Source: Peribacillus simplex NBRC 15720 = DSM 1321
GTDB lineage: Bacteria; Bacillota; Bacilli; Bacillales; DSM-1321
NCBI RefSeq assembly: GCF_002243645.1
Contig: NZ_CP017704.1
Coordinates: forward strand, 434,001 to 498,000
Direction: 5' to 3'
DNA: 64,000 nt
The notes below the pieces were generated by a model, which was not told the DNA's origin, did no database searches, and worked only from the letters and a program-made list of their open reading frames with translations. Positions 34,743 to 43,468 of this stretch are shown one piece after another. Every line of letters begins with the position of its first letter. The stretch's first letter is position 1. The position numbers were made by a program, and so were the translations under genes.

Positions 34743-34876
34743 ATGTGTTCCTCCTCCGCAAATCCTTTTTTGTAAAGTTCTTCTAATTCTCACATTTACT
34801 TTTACTACCATAATATAATTTATTTATTTTTTGATTTCCCTCCTTCCATACGACAGCTACAACCGATTGGAGAGGG

Positions 34877-35139
34877 TCAGTTTGAAAGACAACATCTATC
34901 CTCCCCTAACTTTACCATTTTCCCATTTATAATGAATGGATTTTCAAAGGCCCTGTCTTTCGAAAAAAATGAATCTATCAACATCTTCATTAATAGGCAA
35001 TAAGTGAGATATTGAAAGAATACAGAAGGTTTATTTGCATTTACCAGCATTGAAAAAAAGAGCACCTCTTGGGCGCCCTTTTTCCATGAATTATTTTTTC
35101 AACGTGATTCACAAACATATCTTGTTGCTTTTCGTTCAA
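34877..35139 (-). pseudogene. Unrecognised broken frame
   Basis: Protein-like text is split over two frames on the minus strand. The first part reads LNEKQQDMFVNHVEKIIHG from about 35139. A one-base shift near 35078 then gives GAQEVLFFSMLVNANKPSVF and DSFFSKDRAFENPFIINGK, ending at 34877. I do not recognise the family. No ribosome-binding site is clear. It may be the decayed end of a larger gene. Confidence 0.35.
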
Positions 35140-35265
35140 CGCTACATCTTATACCTTTTCTCTCAAACTAAGTCCCTCAGCTTAAAAAGCGGGAATTATA
35201 AAGACAACTGATACTTTTTATATCTAGGGAGTAGCTTTTAAGCTCGAACCCATAATTTCTATTAC

Positions 35266-36042
35266 TCAATGGTCCCATTCATAACTTGGAACCACAATCA
35301 CTTCTACCACATGTTTATTTAGGATTTCCTGCATGTTTTTTGGTACTACTTTGTCTGTAATCACTATATCAACGGAGTCTAAGTCACACACCTTTTGAAA
35401 AAAAGTTTTATTAAATTTCGTTGAATCTGCAATCACAATAACCTGGTCAGAACGCTTAATCATTTCGTGAACGAGGAGGCCTTCTTCCTCGATGGAAGTA
35501 GACAATCCTTCAGAAGATATTCCGCAAGTACCAATGATGCATTTATTCACCTTATAATCTTGTACATCCCTAATGGCTCTTGAACCATAAATGGCTTGGT
35601 GTCTAGTACTTAATGTTCCGCCTAATAAATTAACTTTTATATCTTCTCTTTGGTTTAATGAACTGGCAATGTTAATCGAATTAGTCACGACAGTGTTGTT
35701 CCGGCTCGTTAAATATTTAGCTAAAAATTGAACTGTTGTAGAGGCATCCAAAATAAGATGATCCCCATCGTTTATCAAAGAAGCTGCAAATTTTCCGATC
35801 TTACTTTTAGCTTCCGATGCCATGTTCATACGCTCACCATAATTATGGACTTCATTGGAAAGCAGAGCCTTTTTCGCCCCACCCCGTATTCGAATGATCT
35901 TCCTCTCCTCTTCTAAATTTATTAAGTCTCTTCTGGCCGTATCTTTAGATACATTATTTATTTTACAAATTGTTTCAATATCAATCCGGTCATGTTCGTT
36001 TAAATATTGAATAATGGCGTCTAGTCGTTCATCCTGTAGCAT
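35266..36042 (-). CDS. DeoR-family transcriptional regulator
   Basis: 258 residues from ATG at 36042 (GAGGTGAG upstream). DeoR-type helix-turn-helix: RLDAIIQYLNEHDRIDIETI then INNVSKDTARRDLINLEEER. The C-terminal domain is the sugar-phosphate-isomerase-like DeoRC sensor (GDHLILDASTTVQFLAKYL, VNLLGGTLSTRHQAIYG, CIIGTCGISSEGLSTS, VIVIADSTKFNK). Ligand is normally a sugar phosphate. It lies next to the Tat cassette, and a decayed copy of its 5' end occurs upstream of that cassette's amidohydrolase. Confidence 0.9.
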   Translation of the reverse strand: MLQDERLDAIIQYLNEHDRIDIETICKINNVSKDTARRDLINLEEERKIIRIRGGAKKALLSNEVHNYGERMNMASEAKSKIGKFAASLINDGDHLILDASTTVQFLAKYLTSRNNTVVTNSINIASSLNQREDIKVNLLGGTLSTRHQAIYGSRAIRDVQDYKVNKCIIGTCGISSEGLSTSIEEEGLLVHEMIKRSDQVIVIADSTKFNKTFFQKVCDLDSVDIVITDKVVPKNMQEILNKHVVEVIVVPSYEWDH

Positions 36043-36379
36043 GATCTCACCTCGCAAATTTAATTATAAGTTAATCCAAGTTTAATCACAACGAAACATG
36101 AATTATTTTAAGGATAATTAAGCTTTTGAGGGTAGATTATTAGTAAATACTGAACACATTAATCAAAATATTTCGTTAACAGAATTCCAAATCGGGATAG
36201 TCAGCCAGGGTAATATCTTGGTAAAATCCCACTAAATTATTGATATTTATAACCAGACTATAGGAAAGGTGTATTGCAGGCATGAAAAAACATTACCCTT
36301 AAAATGGAGATTATACCGTCTTAAAGTCCCTTTACCTGAGAATTCTCATTTAATTTGATTGACAAGTGCCAGGCCCTTT
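36043..36379. other. Intergenic region between tatC and the DeoR gene
   Basis: AT-rich. It holds a perfect 12-bp palindrome TGAGAATTCTCA at 36337-36348 and the repeat-like AATTATAAGTTAATCC just upstream of the regulator, part of which recurs at 39163-39173. No clear terminator follows tatC. Confidence 0.4.
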
Positions 36380-37132
36380 TTAAACAGATTCATACATCTC
36401 TTTTTTACCTTCTTTTTCCTTTTGATGTCGTTTATATACGAATTTGGATAAGCTTACACTGCTTTCATATAATAGTAATAAAGGTATCGTAACTAGGATA
36501 TCTGATAGAAAGTCTGGTGGAGTAATCAAAATTGAAATAACTATTAAAATAAAGTAAGAATATTTCCTGATTTTTTGCAAACGGTATGGATTTATTATTC
36601 CTAAACTTGTTAAAAACATAATGACAACCGGCATTTCAAACAGAAATCCAAAAGGCAGTGTCATATGAAGCATAAATCGGAAATATTTCTCCGTTGTAAA
36701 GAAAGTTGTAAACATGTCGTTTGATAGAGACATTAAAAAATTTAGTACAAGCGGAAATAAAATAAAGTAACCAAAACTGATTCCTAGTGTGAATAGAATA
36801 AATAGTGCTGGAATATAAGCGCTAGTAACTTTGCGTTCTTTTGGTGTTAACGCTGGACGTACAAACAGCCAAGTTTGGTGAGCAGCAACCGGTATAGTAG
36901 CCGCGATGGCAACGACGGTGGCAATAATTAAATAAACGAGTATGATATCACTCGGTCCTAACAGAGCTAGCTTAAACGGCAAGTCTTTAACTATTATATT
37001 ATAAATATCTTGAACATAAATAAATGTCAGTACGAGGAACAGCGTGAAAACGACTAAAGTGATAATAATACGTTTACGTGACTCCTCAAGATGCTGAATC
37101 ATGCTCGTTTTTTTTTGATTTTCCAACTTCAT
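36380..37132 (-). CDS. tatC: Twin-arginine translocase subunit TatC
   Basis: 250 residues from ATG at 37132; TTG at 37126 fits the GGAG spacing better, so the exact start is open. Six membrane segments. TatC marks: the N-terminal MIQHLEESRKRIIITL (HLxELRxR motif), FVRPALTPKERKVTSAYIPA with the conserved F-x-P-x-L-x-x-x-E, and the Phe-Glu pair in LPFGFLFEMPVVIMFLTSLG. It is the twin-arginine signal receptor. It is the last gene of a unit with a Tat-dependent amidohydrolase and tatA. Confidence 0.94.
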   Translation of the reverse strand: MKLENQKKTSMIQHLEESRKRIIITLVVFTLFLVLTFIYVQDIYNIIVKDLPFKLALLGPSDIILVYLIIATVVAIAATIPVAAHQTWLFVRPALTPKERKVTSAYIPALFILFTLGISFGYFILFPLVLNFLMSLSNDMFTTFFTTEKYFRFMLHMTLPFGFLFEMPVVIMFLTSLGIINPYRLQKIRKYSYFILIVISILITPPDFLSDILVTIPLLLLYESSVSLSKFVYKRHQKEKEGKKEMYESV

Positions 37133-37141
37133 CACTCCAGG

Positions 37142-37170
37142 AAAAAAAGATGTAAGACAGATCCTACATC
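37142..37170 (-). terminator. Intercistronic terminator between tatA and tatC
   Basis: Minus strand GATGTAGGATCTGTCTTACATC followed by TTTTTTT. The stem is only 6-8 bp, so read-through is expected. This would give more tatA than tatC transcript. Confidence 0.65.
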
Positions 37171-37188
37171 CCCTCTTCATTTATTTGA

Positions 37189-37377
37189 TTAGCTTTCTTT
37201 CTTATTGGTCACATCTGCATTAGTGTCATCTGCTACAAGGTCTCTTGTAGACTTTTTAAATTCTCTTAATGTTGAGCCAAACGCCCTTCCAATTTCCGGT
37301 AACTTTGAAGGGCCGAAAATAATAAGGGCAATCACTAAAATTAGCATCAATCCTGGTATTCCAATATTTTGTAGCAT
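37189..37377 (-). CDS. tatA: Twin-arginine translocase subunit TatA
   Basis: 62 residues from ATG at 37377 (GGGGGAAG upstream). One membrane helix ([17 protein letters not shown]), the conserved [20 protein letters not shown] hinge and amphipathic helix, and a charged tail. TatA oligomers form the protein channel and work with TatC; Bacillus systems lack TatB. Confidence 0.95.
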   Translation of the reverse strand: MLQNIGIPGLMLILVIALIIFGPSKLPEIGRAFGSTLREFKKSTRDLVADDTNADVTNKKES

Positions 37378-37495
37378 AACTTCCCCCATTGGTATTTATA
37401 TTTTGTAATTCCTTTATAAGGTTAAACGTTTATGTGCTCATCGAACCTATCCCCAATTCTTTTTTACCAAGGTTCATTAACAATGTCATACACTT

Positions 37496-38920
37496 TTAAT
37501 TGGTATGAAGCTTAGGCTTCACGCTATCCAGAGAACCCGAAGACAGAGTTCCCTTATGCAATACGGCAGCACGCTTAGGCAGGCGGGCTACGGCTTCGGC
37601 CGAGCAGCTTGCTGGAATGAGTACAGCGGTCGCGGCATCGCCTACCTTTGGCCATATTTGCTTACCGGACTCGTCTAGCGGTGTAATGCCGCCGGTAGCA
37701 AGGGAAAGTGCGCGAGACAGGTTGTATTCGTTTGACCATCCATACAGATCTGCAGCGAGATGTGCCTTCTGCAGCGTATCGCCAATCCCGAATGGTGACC
37801 AGTGATCAGTAATACTATCATTACCAAGCATGACGTTCACCTTATGCTTCTGAAGCAGCGGAATCGGCATTACGTCTTTGCCTATCGGAACGGTTGAGGC
37901 AATGGAAATACCCAGCGATGCAAGGCGTTTTGCCATTTCTACGTCGGCGCCATCCCCTAACGAAGCGAGCGAAAACGCATGACTGATCGTCACTTTCCCC
38001 TGCAGACCGGCTTCCTCAGTCAGATCAGCCAATCGACGAATTGCCTTCAATCCCGTTTCGCCACCTTCATGAAGGTGAATATCAATACCTGCTTTGTAGT
38101 CCACCGCGATCTGTACCATCGTTTGCAACGATTTTTCCATATCACCGTCAACTAAGGTTGGATCTAGTCCGCCAACATGTGTAACTCCGAGCTGCATGGC
38201 TTCGCGTATCAGTCCCTGAGCATTTGAACGAAGCAAGCCATGTTGAGGAAAGCCAACGATTTCATGTGATATTTTATCTGAATAGTTTGCTAAAGCCCGA
38301 TTGAGTTTCTCAAGATTTTTTAGACCAACGACTGGATCGATGTTGCAATGGCTTCTGACATATGTCGAGCCGTAGCCAAGAATTAGTTCAATTAATTTCT
38401 CCGCACGCTCCTGGGCTGTTGGAAGGAGCTCCAGTAGCAGTGTCTGCTCCAAGGTAATCATGTCAAAAATGCCATTTTTCCTCGTCGCAGCTGCTCTCCA
38501 AGGACCCCCATAATAGGTTTTATCCAAATGAATATGCATATCTCTAAAAGAAGGAAGTAGCAACATGCCTTTCGCGTCGTAGCAATCGATACCTTTTCCA
38601 TAAGGGGACTTAGTATCTAGTATTCTGGTAATGGTGCCTTTAACAATATGGAGGTTCCTCAATACGGTTTCGGTTGCGACGACCTGGCCATTTTTATACT
38701 TGTATCCACTTTCCAATCGAACATTCATCAACATGTAGGAACTGTTCTTTCCTGGTTTTTTGGTGATATGGCCAGCCTTCTTCCTAGTATCCGCACTTGC
38801 CATCTCAGGCATGAACAATCCCATCGTGTCCGTGACACCGAGAACCGCGGAAGCGCTTCCAATTTTACAGACGTTACCTATAAACTTTCTGCGGGACAAA
38901 CCTTCCTTTTCCTGATTCAC
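37496..38920 (-). CDS. Tat-exported amidohydrolase (cytosine deaminase-like)
   Basis: 474 residues. The N-terminus GLSRRKFIGNVCKIGSASA is a twin-arginine signal (SRRKFIG), with a likely cut after PEMASA. The mature enzyme is a metal-dependent amidohydrolase: FRDMHIHLDKTYYGG, DIHLHEGGETG, VTISHAFSLAS and GNDSITDHWSPFGIGD. It is a close relative of the broken cytoplasmic gene at 8430-9670. Folding with metal in the cytosol before export would explain the Tat route. tatA and tatC follow in the same direction, 118 bases downstream. Substrate unknown. Confidence 0.88.
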   Translation of the reverse strand: MNQEKEGLSRRKFIGNVCKIGSASAVLGVTDTMGLFMPEMASADTRKKAGHITKKPGKNSSYMLMNVRLESGYKYKNGQVVATETVLRNLHIVKGTITRILDTKSPYGKGIDCYDAKGMLLLPSFRDMHIHLDKTYYGGPWRAAATRKNGIFDMITLEQTLLLELLPTAQERAEKLIELILGYGSTYVRSHCNIDPVVGLKNLEKLNRALANYSDKISHEIVGFPQHGLLRSNAQGLIREAMQLGVTHVGGLDPTLVDGDMEKSLQTMVQIAVDYKAGIDIHLHEGGETGLKAIRRLADLTEEAGLQGKVTISHAFSLASLGDGADVEMAKRLASLGISIASTVPIGKDVMPIPLLQKHKVNVMLGNDSITDHWSPFGIGDTLQKAHLAADLYGWSNEYNLSRALSLATGGITPLDESGKQIWPKVGDAATAVLIPASCSAEAVARLPKRAAVLHKGTLSSGSLDSVKPKLHTN

Positions 38921-39042
38921 CTGTAAAATCCTCCTCTAGTACGTTTGTATTTTAAGATGATCATGATTAATAGACTTCATTGGAGAACAAGAGGCAACCA
39001 TCCAATATTTGATTGAGTTTTCTCTTATCTTCCAATTATTCA

Positions 39043-39145
39043 TATCTCTTCTAGTTGTGTTTTTGGATTTATCATTTATTTAACAAATTGTTTAGATATC
39101 AATCCATTTTCATATTTGTCGAAATAGTCACCCGTCCATTTACAT
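39043..39145 (-). pseudogene. Decayed copy of the 5' end of the DeoR-family gene
   Basis: Minus-strand GGTGAGATCATG, then GGATTGATATCTAAACAATT and AAATAAATGATAAATCC, line up with the ribosome-binding site, start and helix-turn-helix codons of the DeoR gene at 36042. Several stops interrupt the frame. The match continues upstream into the AATTATAAG sequence near 39165. Confidence 0.65.
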
Positions 39146-39307
39146 GATCTCACCCTATAGATCCAATTATAAGTCTATTTATTTTTAATAGCAATGAATT
39201 CTGCATTAATTTAAGTTGTTTTAAGTTTTTGTAGATAATTAATTGATTTCTCACTTTTAATTTCGACAAAAGAATTCTTTGTTATTTCATTCCTTGTTAA
39301 TGGAAAT

Positions 39308-39337
39308 CAAAAAGGGAATGGTAAAATCCATTCCCTT
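39308..39337 (-). terminator. Terminator of the M20/hydantoinase-type operon
   Basis: Minus strand AAGGGAATGG-atttta-CCATTCCCTT followed by TTTGA. A 10-bp perfect stem. Confidence 0.8.
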
Positions 39338-39380
39338 CTTGACTGTATGCAAAGCCCTTTTAGTGAAATTTAACCCTTTA

Positions 39381-39414
39381 CGCCAGAAGGCCGCCAATTG
39401 GCGTCCTTCTGGCG
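39381..39414. terminator. Second hairpin in tandem
   Basis: CGCCAGAAGG ... CCTTCTGGCG, a GC-rich 10-bp stem with an inner CGCCAATTGGCG. It has no T run, so it may only stabilise the transcript end before the true terminator at 39308. Confidence 0.5.
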
Positions 39415-39462
39415 TTCAAACACCTTTTAGTAATTAACGTATTCCCTCTTTTATCCAGTCCG

Positions 39463-40638
39463 TTATTCGTTCAAATATGCCCATGCATATTGAGCATAAA
39501 GTTCTGCACCGGTCGCAAGCGCATCTTCGTCGATGTTGAATTTCCCGTGATGATGGGCCCATTCCGTATCTTTTTCAGAGTTTCCAGATCCAACTAAAGC
39601 GAAACTTCCAGGTGCTTCATCTAAATAGAAGCTAAAATCTTCTCCACCCATTGTTGGCTTTTCATTATATACTGCGTCTTCACCAAACGCATTTGAAGCC
39701 ACTTTTTGCACTAATTTGGCACTGTATTCATCATTAATGACAGCTTGCGTTCCACGGTAGTACTCAACCTTTGCTGTCGCACCGTAAATATTAGCAACAT
39801 TTTCAGCATAAATCTGAAGCTGTTCTTCAATATGGTCACGTGTTTTATGATCAAAACAACGGACAGTCCCTTCAATAACGGCATTTTCTGCAATGACATT
39901 AAATCGTGTGCCAACGACCATTTTTCCAACTGTCAAAACAGCGGGATTTTGTGGGTCGACCGTTCTTGATACGACAGACTGTACATTCATGACGAATGAA
40001 GAGGCAACAATAGTTGCATCGATACAATCCTGTGGCATTGCACCATGTCCCCCTCTTCCTTTAAACGTTACTGTAAAGATATCTGCTGAAGCGAATGAAG
40101 GTCCTTGAGTACAAGCAACTTTGTTTGTTGGCATTTGCGACCAAATATGTATGCCAAAAACGTTATCAACACCTTTGACAGCCCCTTGTTTAACCATTTC
40201 CCTTGCACCTGTTGCTACTTCTTCAGCTGGTTGAAATATTAGTCGCACATTCCCAGGTAATTCTTCTTTTATTACGTTTAGTGCCTTCGCTGCAATTAAT
40301 AGCATTGATGTATGTGCATCATGACCACATGCATGCATTTTTCCTTCTTCTTTTGAAGCATACGACAAGTCTTTATTTAATTCTTCAACAGAAAGGGCGT
40401 CCATATCTGCTCTTAATGCTACGGTCTTTCCTGCCTTACCGCCTTTAATTTCTGCAATAACACCTGTTGGTTCTGCTTTTCGATAAGTAATCCCTAATTT
40501 TTCAAGGTAGTCACAAACAAAGGCAGTTGTGTTTTCTTCTTCCCATGATAACTCAGGTTCGCTATGAAGTTTTCTACGTATTTCTGTTAATTCATCACTA
40601 TAATTTTGAATTGCTTCTTTTATCGTTAGATTAATCAT
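39463..40638 (-). CDS. M20-family amidohydrolase (N-acyl-amino-acid hydrolase type)
   Basis: 391 residues from ATG at 40638 (GGAGG upstream). Zinc and catalytic marks of the M20D group: VALRADMDAL, HACGHDAHTSMLLIAA, FQPAEEVATGAREMV and TMGGEDFSFYL. These enzymes remove acyl groups from amino acids, indole-acetyl conjugates and similar amides. The start is two bases after the stop of the Zn-hydrolase gene, so both are translated together. Together with the transporter they form a three-gene uptake or export and hydrolysis operon. Confidence 0.9.
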   Translation of the reverse strand: MINLTIKEAIQNYSDELTEIRRKLHSEPELSWEEENTTAFVCDYLEKLGITYRKAEPTGVIAEIKGGKAGKTVALRADMDALSVEELNKDLSYASKEEGKMHACGHDAHTSMLLIAAKALNVIKEELPGNVRLIFQPAEEVATGAREMVKQGAVKGVDNVFGIHIWSQMPTNKVACTQGPSFASADIFTVTFKGRGGHGAMPQDCIDATIVASSFVMNVQSVVSRTVDPQNPAVLTVGKMVVGTRFNVIAENAVIEGTVRCFDHKTRDHIEEQLQIYAENVANIYGATAKVEYYRGTQAVINDEYSAKLVQKVASNAFGEDAVYNEKPTMGGEDFSFYLDEAPGSFALVGSGNSEKDTEWAHHHGKFNIDEDALATGAELYAQYAWAYLNE

Positions 40639-40640
40639 TC

Positions 40641-41867
40641 TTATTCTACCTCCGTTAAACATTTAGCCACTTCGTAAAATATTTGCACTCCATTTGCTAA
40701 ATGACGTGCATCAGACCATTCCTCTGGACAATGACTTAGTCCTGCTTTACTTGGAACAAAGAGCATGCCAACATCAGTCACATCGGAAAAAACCATCGCA
40801 TCATGACCTGCTCCACTATTAATGGAACAGTATGGGATTTCTAAATCAGAACTTTTATCTTTAAATAAAGCTTTAATCTCATTACTCAATACCTTTGGCG
40901 GCATATATAACAGCTGTTCCGCAGTTGTATGGATCCCCTTTTCATGATAGGATTCGATTAAATCTTTCACCCGCTTGATGACATTGTTAATATGTTCTTC
41001 CTTGCTAGATCGAATATCTACCGAAAATACCACTTTATTCGGGATGACGTTGGCTCCATTTGGTAAAACATGCAGTCGTCCTGTCGTGATAACCGTTCCT
41101 TCTCCTTCCTCAATTGCAAAGCTCGGTAATTGAGAAATAATTTGAGCGGCTGCCACCAAGGCATCCGTCCGGCGATCCATTGGGGTTGTGCCTGCATGTC
41201 CTGCCTTTCCTTCAATGGTTACTTCTAATTGAGTTAAACCAACAATAGCTTCTACAACACCAATGGGGATATTCTTCTCTTCAAGGATTGGTCCTTGTTC
41301 TATATGCAATTCGAGAAATGCTTTAATGCTATTGGGATTTCTCCTTTTCGGAAGAGAGAAATCCAGTCCAATTTTTGACATCGCTTCAATTGTTGTGATA
41401 CCTTCTTTATCCCTTAAGTTTTTAAAACTTTCCTCACTAAGTGTTCCCACTATTCCTCTCGACCCCATTAGACCTCCGCCAAAACGAGCACCCTCTTCCT
41501 CAATTAGGGCAACTATTTCCAATGGATATTTAGGTGTTAATTGATTTTCTGCAAATAGGGCAGCCACTTCAAGAGCGACAATTACACCGGCTGGTCCGTC
41601 ATATGCACCGCCATTTGGTACGGAATCAAAATGTGAACCGACCAGAACGCTTGGTGCGTCTTTTAAAGTACCCTCAAGCTTTCCAAAAATATTTCCAAAT
41701 CCATCTTCCTGTACTGTTAGACCGTATTCTATCATTTTATTTTTAATATAATTACGTGAAAGTAAGTCTTCCTTACTATACGTAAGCCGGGTAGTCCCTT
41801 TACCGGGTGTTGATGTAAATTCGCTCAAATCATTTATTTGCTTTTCTATTCGTTCGATAAGACTCAC
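40641..41867 (-). CDS. Zn-dependent hydrolase, N-carbamoyl-L-amino-acid hydrolase type
   Basis: 408 residues, M20/hydantoinase-hydantoin utilisation C (HyuC/AllC) group. Marks: VGSHFDSVPNGGAYDGPAGV (metal His and bridging Asp), ALIEEEGARFGGGLMGSRG (catalytic Glu pair), FLELHIEQGPILE, GKAGHAGTTPMDRR and NSGAGHDAMVFSD. It would hydrolyse an N-carbamoyl amino acid or ureido compound. The preceding gene encodes a membrane protein 17 bases upstream, and an M20 amidohydrolase follows. Confidence 0.9.
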   Translation of the reverse strand: MSLIERIEKQINDLSEFTSTPGKGTTRLTYSKEDLLSRNYIKNKMIEYGLTVQEDGFGNIFGKLEGTLKDAPSVLVGSHFDSVPNGGAYDGPAGVIVALEVAALFAENQLTPKYPLEIVALIEEEGARFGGGLMGSRGIVGTLSEESFKNLRDKEGITTIEAMSKIGLDFSLPKRRNPNSIKAFLELHIEQGPILEEKNIPIGVVEAIVGLTQLEVTIEGKAGHAGTTPMDRRTDALVAAAQIISQLPSFAIEEGEGTVITTGRLHVLPNGANVIPNKVVFSVDIRSSKEEHINNVIKRVKDLIESYHEKGIHTTAEQLLYMPPKVLSNEIKALFKDKSSDLEIPYCSINSGAGHDAMVFSDVTDVGMLFVPSKAGLSHCPEEWSDARHLANGVQIFYEVAKCLTEVE

Positions 41868-41884
41868 TTAGAATCCCTCCTATT

Positions 41885-43072
41885 TTACAAGAATTGTACG
41901 AATATTCCTGCCAAAATAACCGACACGATTGTAACCGATATAAATCCACCAACAAGCATCGGCGGCAGCATATGGCTTAGCAATGCTTCTTTTTCATTTT
42001 CATCCTTTGTTAATGAATTGACGACTTCATTGGTGATAATGTAATCGGCTGGAAATCCGTATAATGCTGTCAAAGATACAGCAAACGCCATTTCTTTGCT
42101 GACTTTTAACAATTTCCCTACAATGAATGAGAATATATACATACCAATCACAGCTAAGAAAATGCAAACAACAAGTGGGTAAAGAATCTCCATCATCATA
42201 CTTGGTGTTGCACTTTTTAAACCGTCAAAGACAAAAAGCATAAGGGCCATGATAGCAAATCCAAATCCATTTGCTTTTTGCAGTGTCTGTCTTTCCAAGA
42301 AACCTATACTTTTTCCGACAACCCCGAATAGTAGGCAAAGAACAAATGCATTTATTGATATAATTGGCTCTAATCCTGTCGAAACAAGGTAAGCGAGAAA
42401 AGCAACAACCGCAAGTCTGAAAAATTTAAAATATTCCGTATTATATTTTTCAGGAAGTTTTTTAAACAGCTTAAGTTCCGTCATCCCCTCTGTAGCGGCT
42501 GCAGTATCACTCTTTTTTACCGTTAATTGCCCATTGCGATATTGCCCCAAAAGCTTCTTCCCTTCTTTTTTCAAGACAATTGATGTTAAAGGATATCCAG
42601 CAAAGCCTTGCATCACATAAATAACGATGGCAAAAACGGACAAACTCGTAAGTCCTGCGTCTGCCGCTCCTTCTGACATGATTATTGAAGATACCATTCC
42701 GCCCACTAAAGGTGGAATCGCTACAAGGACAGTTTGCAGATCAAATATAAATGTGCCAATTCCGAATAATAGTGCAACAATACCAAGAATACCAGATAAG
42801 GAGATGACAATCGTTTTCCATTGATTCATCAATTCTTGAACCGAAAGCAAAGTTCCCATGTTTGTGATTAATAGGTACATCATCATGGTTGCAACTACCG
42901 GTGGAACACCTGCTATTGAAACGATGTCTTGCGGGAAGAATGTCCAATAACCGCATAGAAATAGGATCGCGGAAATGAAAACGGAAGGTACCCAGGCTTT
43001 TGTTCGAACCGCCACTATGTCTCCAACAAATAAAATCAGAATAACAATAACTAAAGCCAACATCTGTGACAT
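41885..43072 (-). CDS. Multi-pass membrane transporter, family not identified
   Basis: 395 residues from ATG at 43072 (GGAAGGTGAGG upstream; an earlier in-frame start at 43225 would add a non-hydrophobic leader without ribosome-binding site). About ten or eleven membrane segments with two glycine-rich re-entrant-like stretches (VAIPPLVGGMVSSIIMSEGA and VSLTALYGFPADYIITNEVV), reminiscent of glutamate:sodium symporter-type folds. The family was not recognised with certainty. Coupling with two amidohydrolases suggests transport of their substrate or product. Confidence 0.7.
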   Translation of the reverse strand: MSQMLALVIVILILFVGDIVAVRTKAWVPSVFISAILFLCGYWTFFPQDIVSIAGVPPVVATMMMYLLITNMGTLLSVQELMNQWKTIVISLSGILGIVALLFGIGTFIFDLQTVLVAIPPLVGGMVSSIIMSEGAADAGLTSLSVFAIVIYVMQGFAGYPLTSIVLKKEGKKLLGQYRNGQLTVKKSDTAAATEGMTELKLFKKLPEKYNTEYFKFFRLAVVAFLAYLVSTGLEPIISINAFVLCLLFGVVGKSIGFLERQTLQKANGFGFAIMALMLFVFDGLKSATPSMMMEILYPLVVCIFLAVIGMYIFSFIVGKLLKVSKEMAFAVSLTALYGFPADYIITNEVVNSLTKDENEKEALLSHMLPPMLVGGFISVTIVSVILAGIFVQFL

Positions 43073-43468
43073 AAGAGTTCCCTCACCTTCCAAATTAATA
43101 GTTTGAATATTCTTATAAAATAATAACACTGAATAATCAAAATTTAAAGATAACTTGATATTTTCAGGTAATTGTACACAGATAATAGGAAATGTAAGTG
43201 TTTTAATTCCGATTTCAAAAACCAAATATTCTCAATTAATTAAATGGTTGGGTATATCAAAATAATTTTAATCATAAAATTATCTTTGGATACTTCTTTA
43301 TCTCGTTAGTGACTGAATTATCTAAACACCAACCTTTTATTGCAAAAAGAAAAAGCCGTCTAAGGACAGCTCTGATTAATTATAATTGATTACGTTTAAC
43401 AATTATTTATAAGTTTAATAGCTACCTTTACTCAATAGCCTCTTGAATTTTCAGTTATTTTTATTTTA
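43073..43468. other. Intergenic region upstream of the membrane transporter
   Basis: AT-rich. It contains the terminator at 43340-43371 and presumably the promoter of the transporter-hydrolase operon. No frame worth naming. Confidence 0.4.
43340..43371 (-). terminator. Terminator of the MFS gene
   Basis: Minus strand AGCTGTC-ctta-GACGGCT followed by TTTTCTTTTT. It lies about 100 bases after the stop codon. Confidence 0.75.

Larger units (their letters stand above)
38921..39462. other. Intergenic region upstream of the Tat amidohydrolase
   Basis: Holds the DeoR relic (39043-39145) and, nearer to 39462, two hairpins listed separately. No other gene is visible. The promoter of the amidohydrolase-tatA-tatC unit must lie between 38921 and about 39300. 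Confidence 0.5.

Noticed and set aside
35053..35083. Possible terminator AAAAAGAG ... CCCTTTTT
   Set aside because: The stem is broken by several mismatches and it lies inside a decayed coding stretch.
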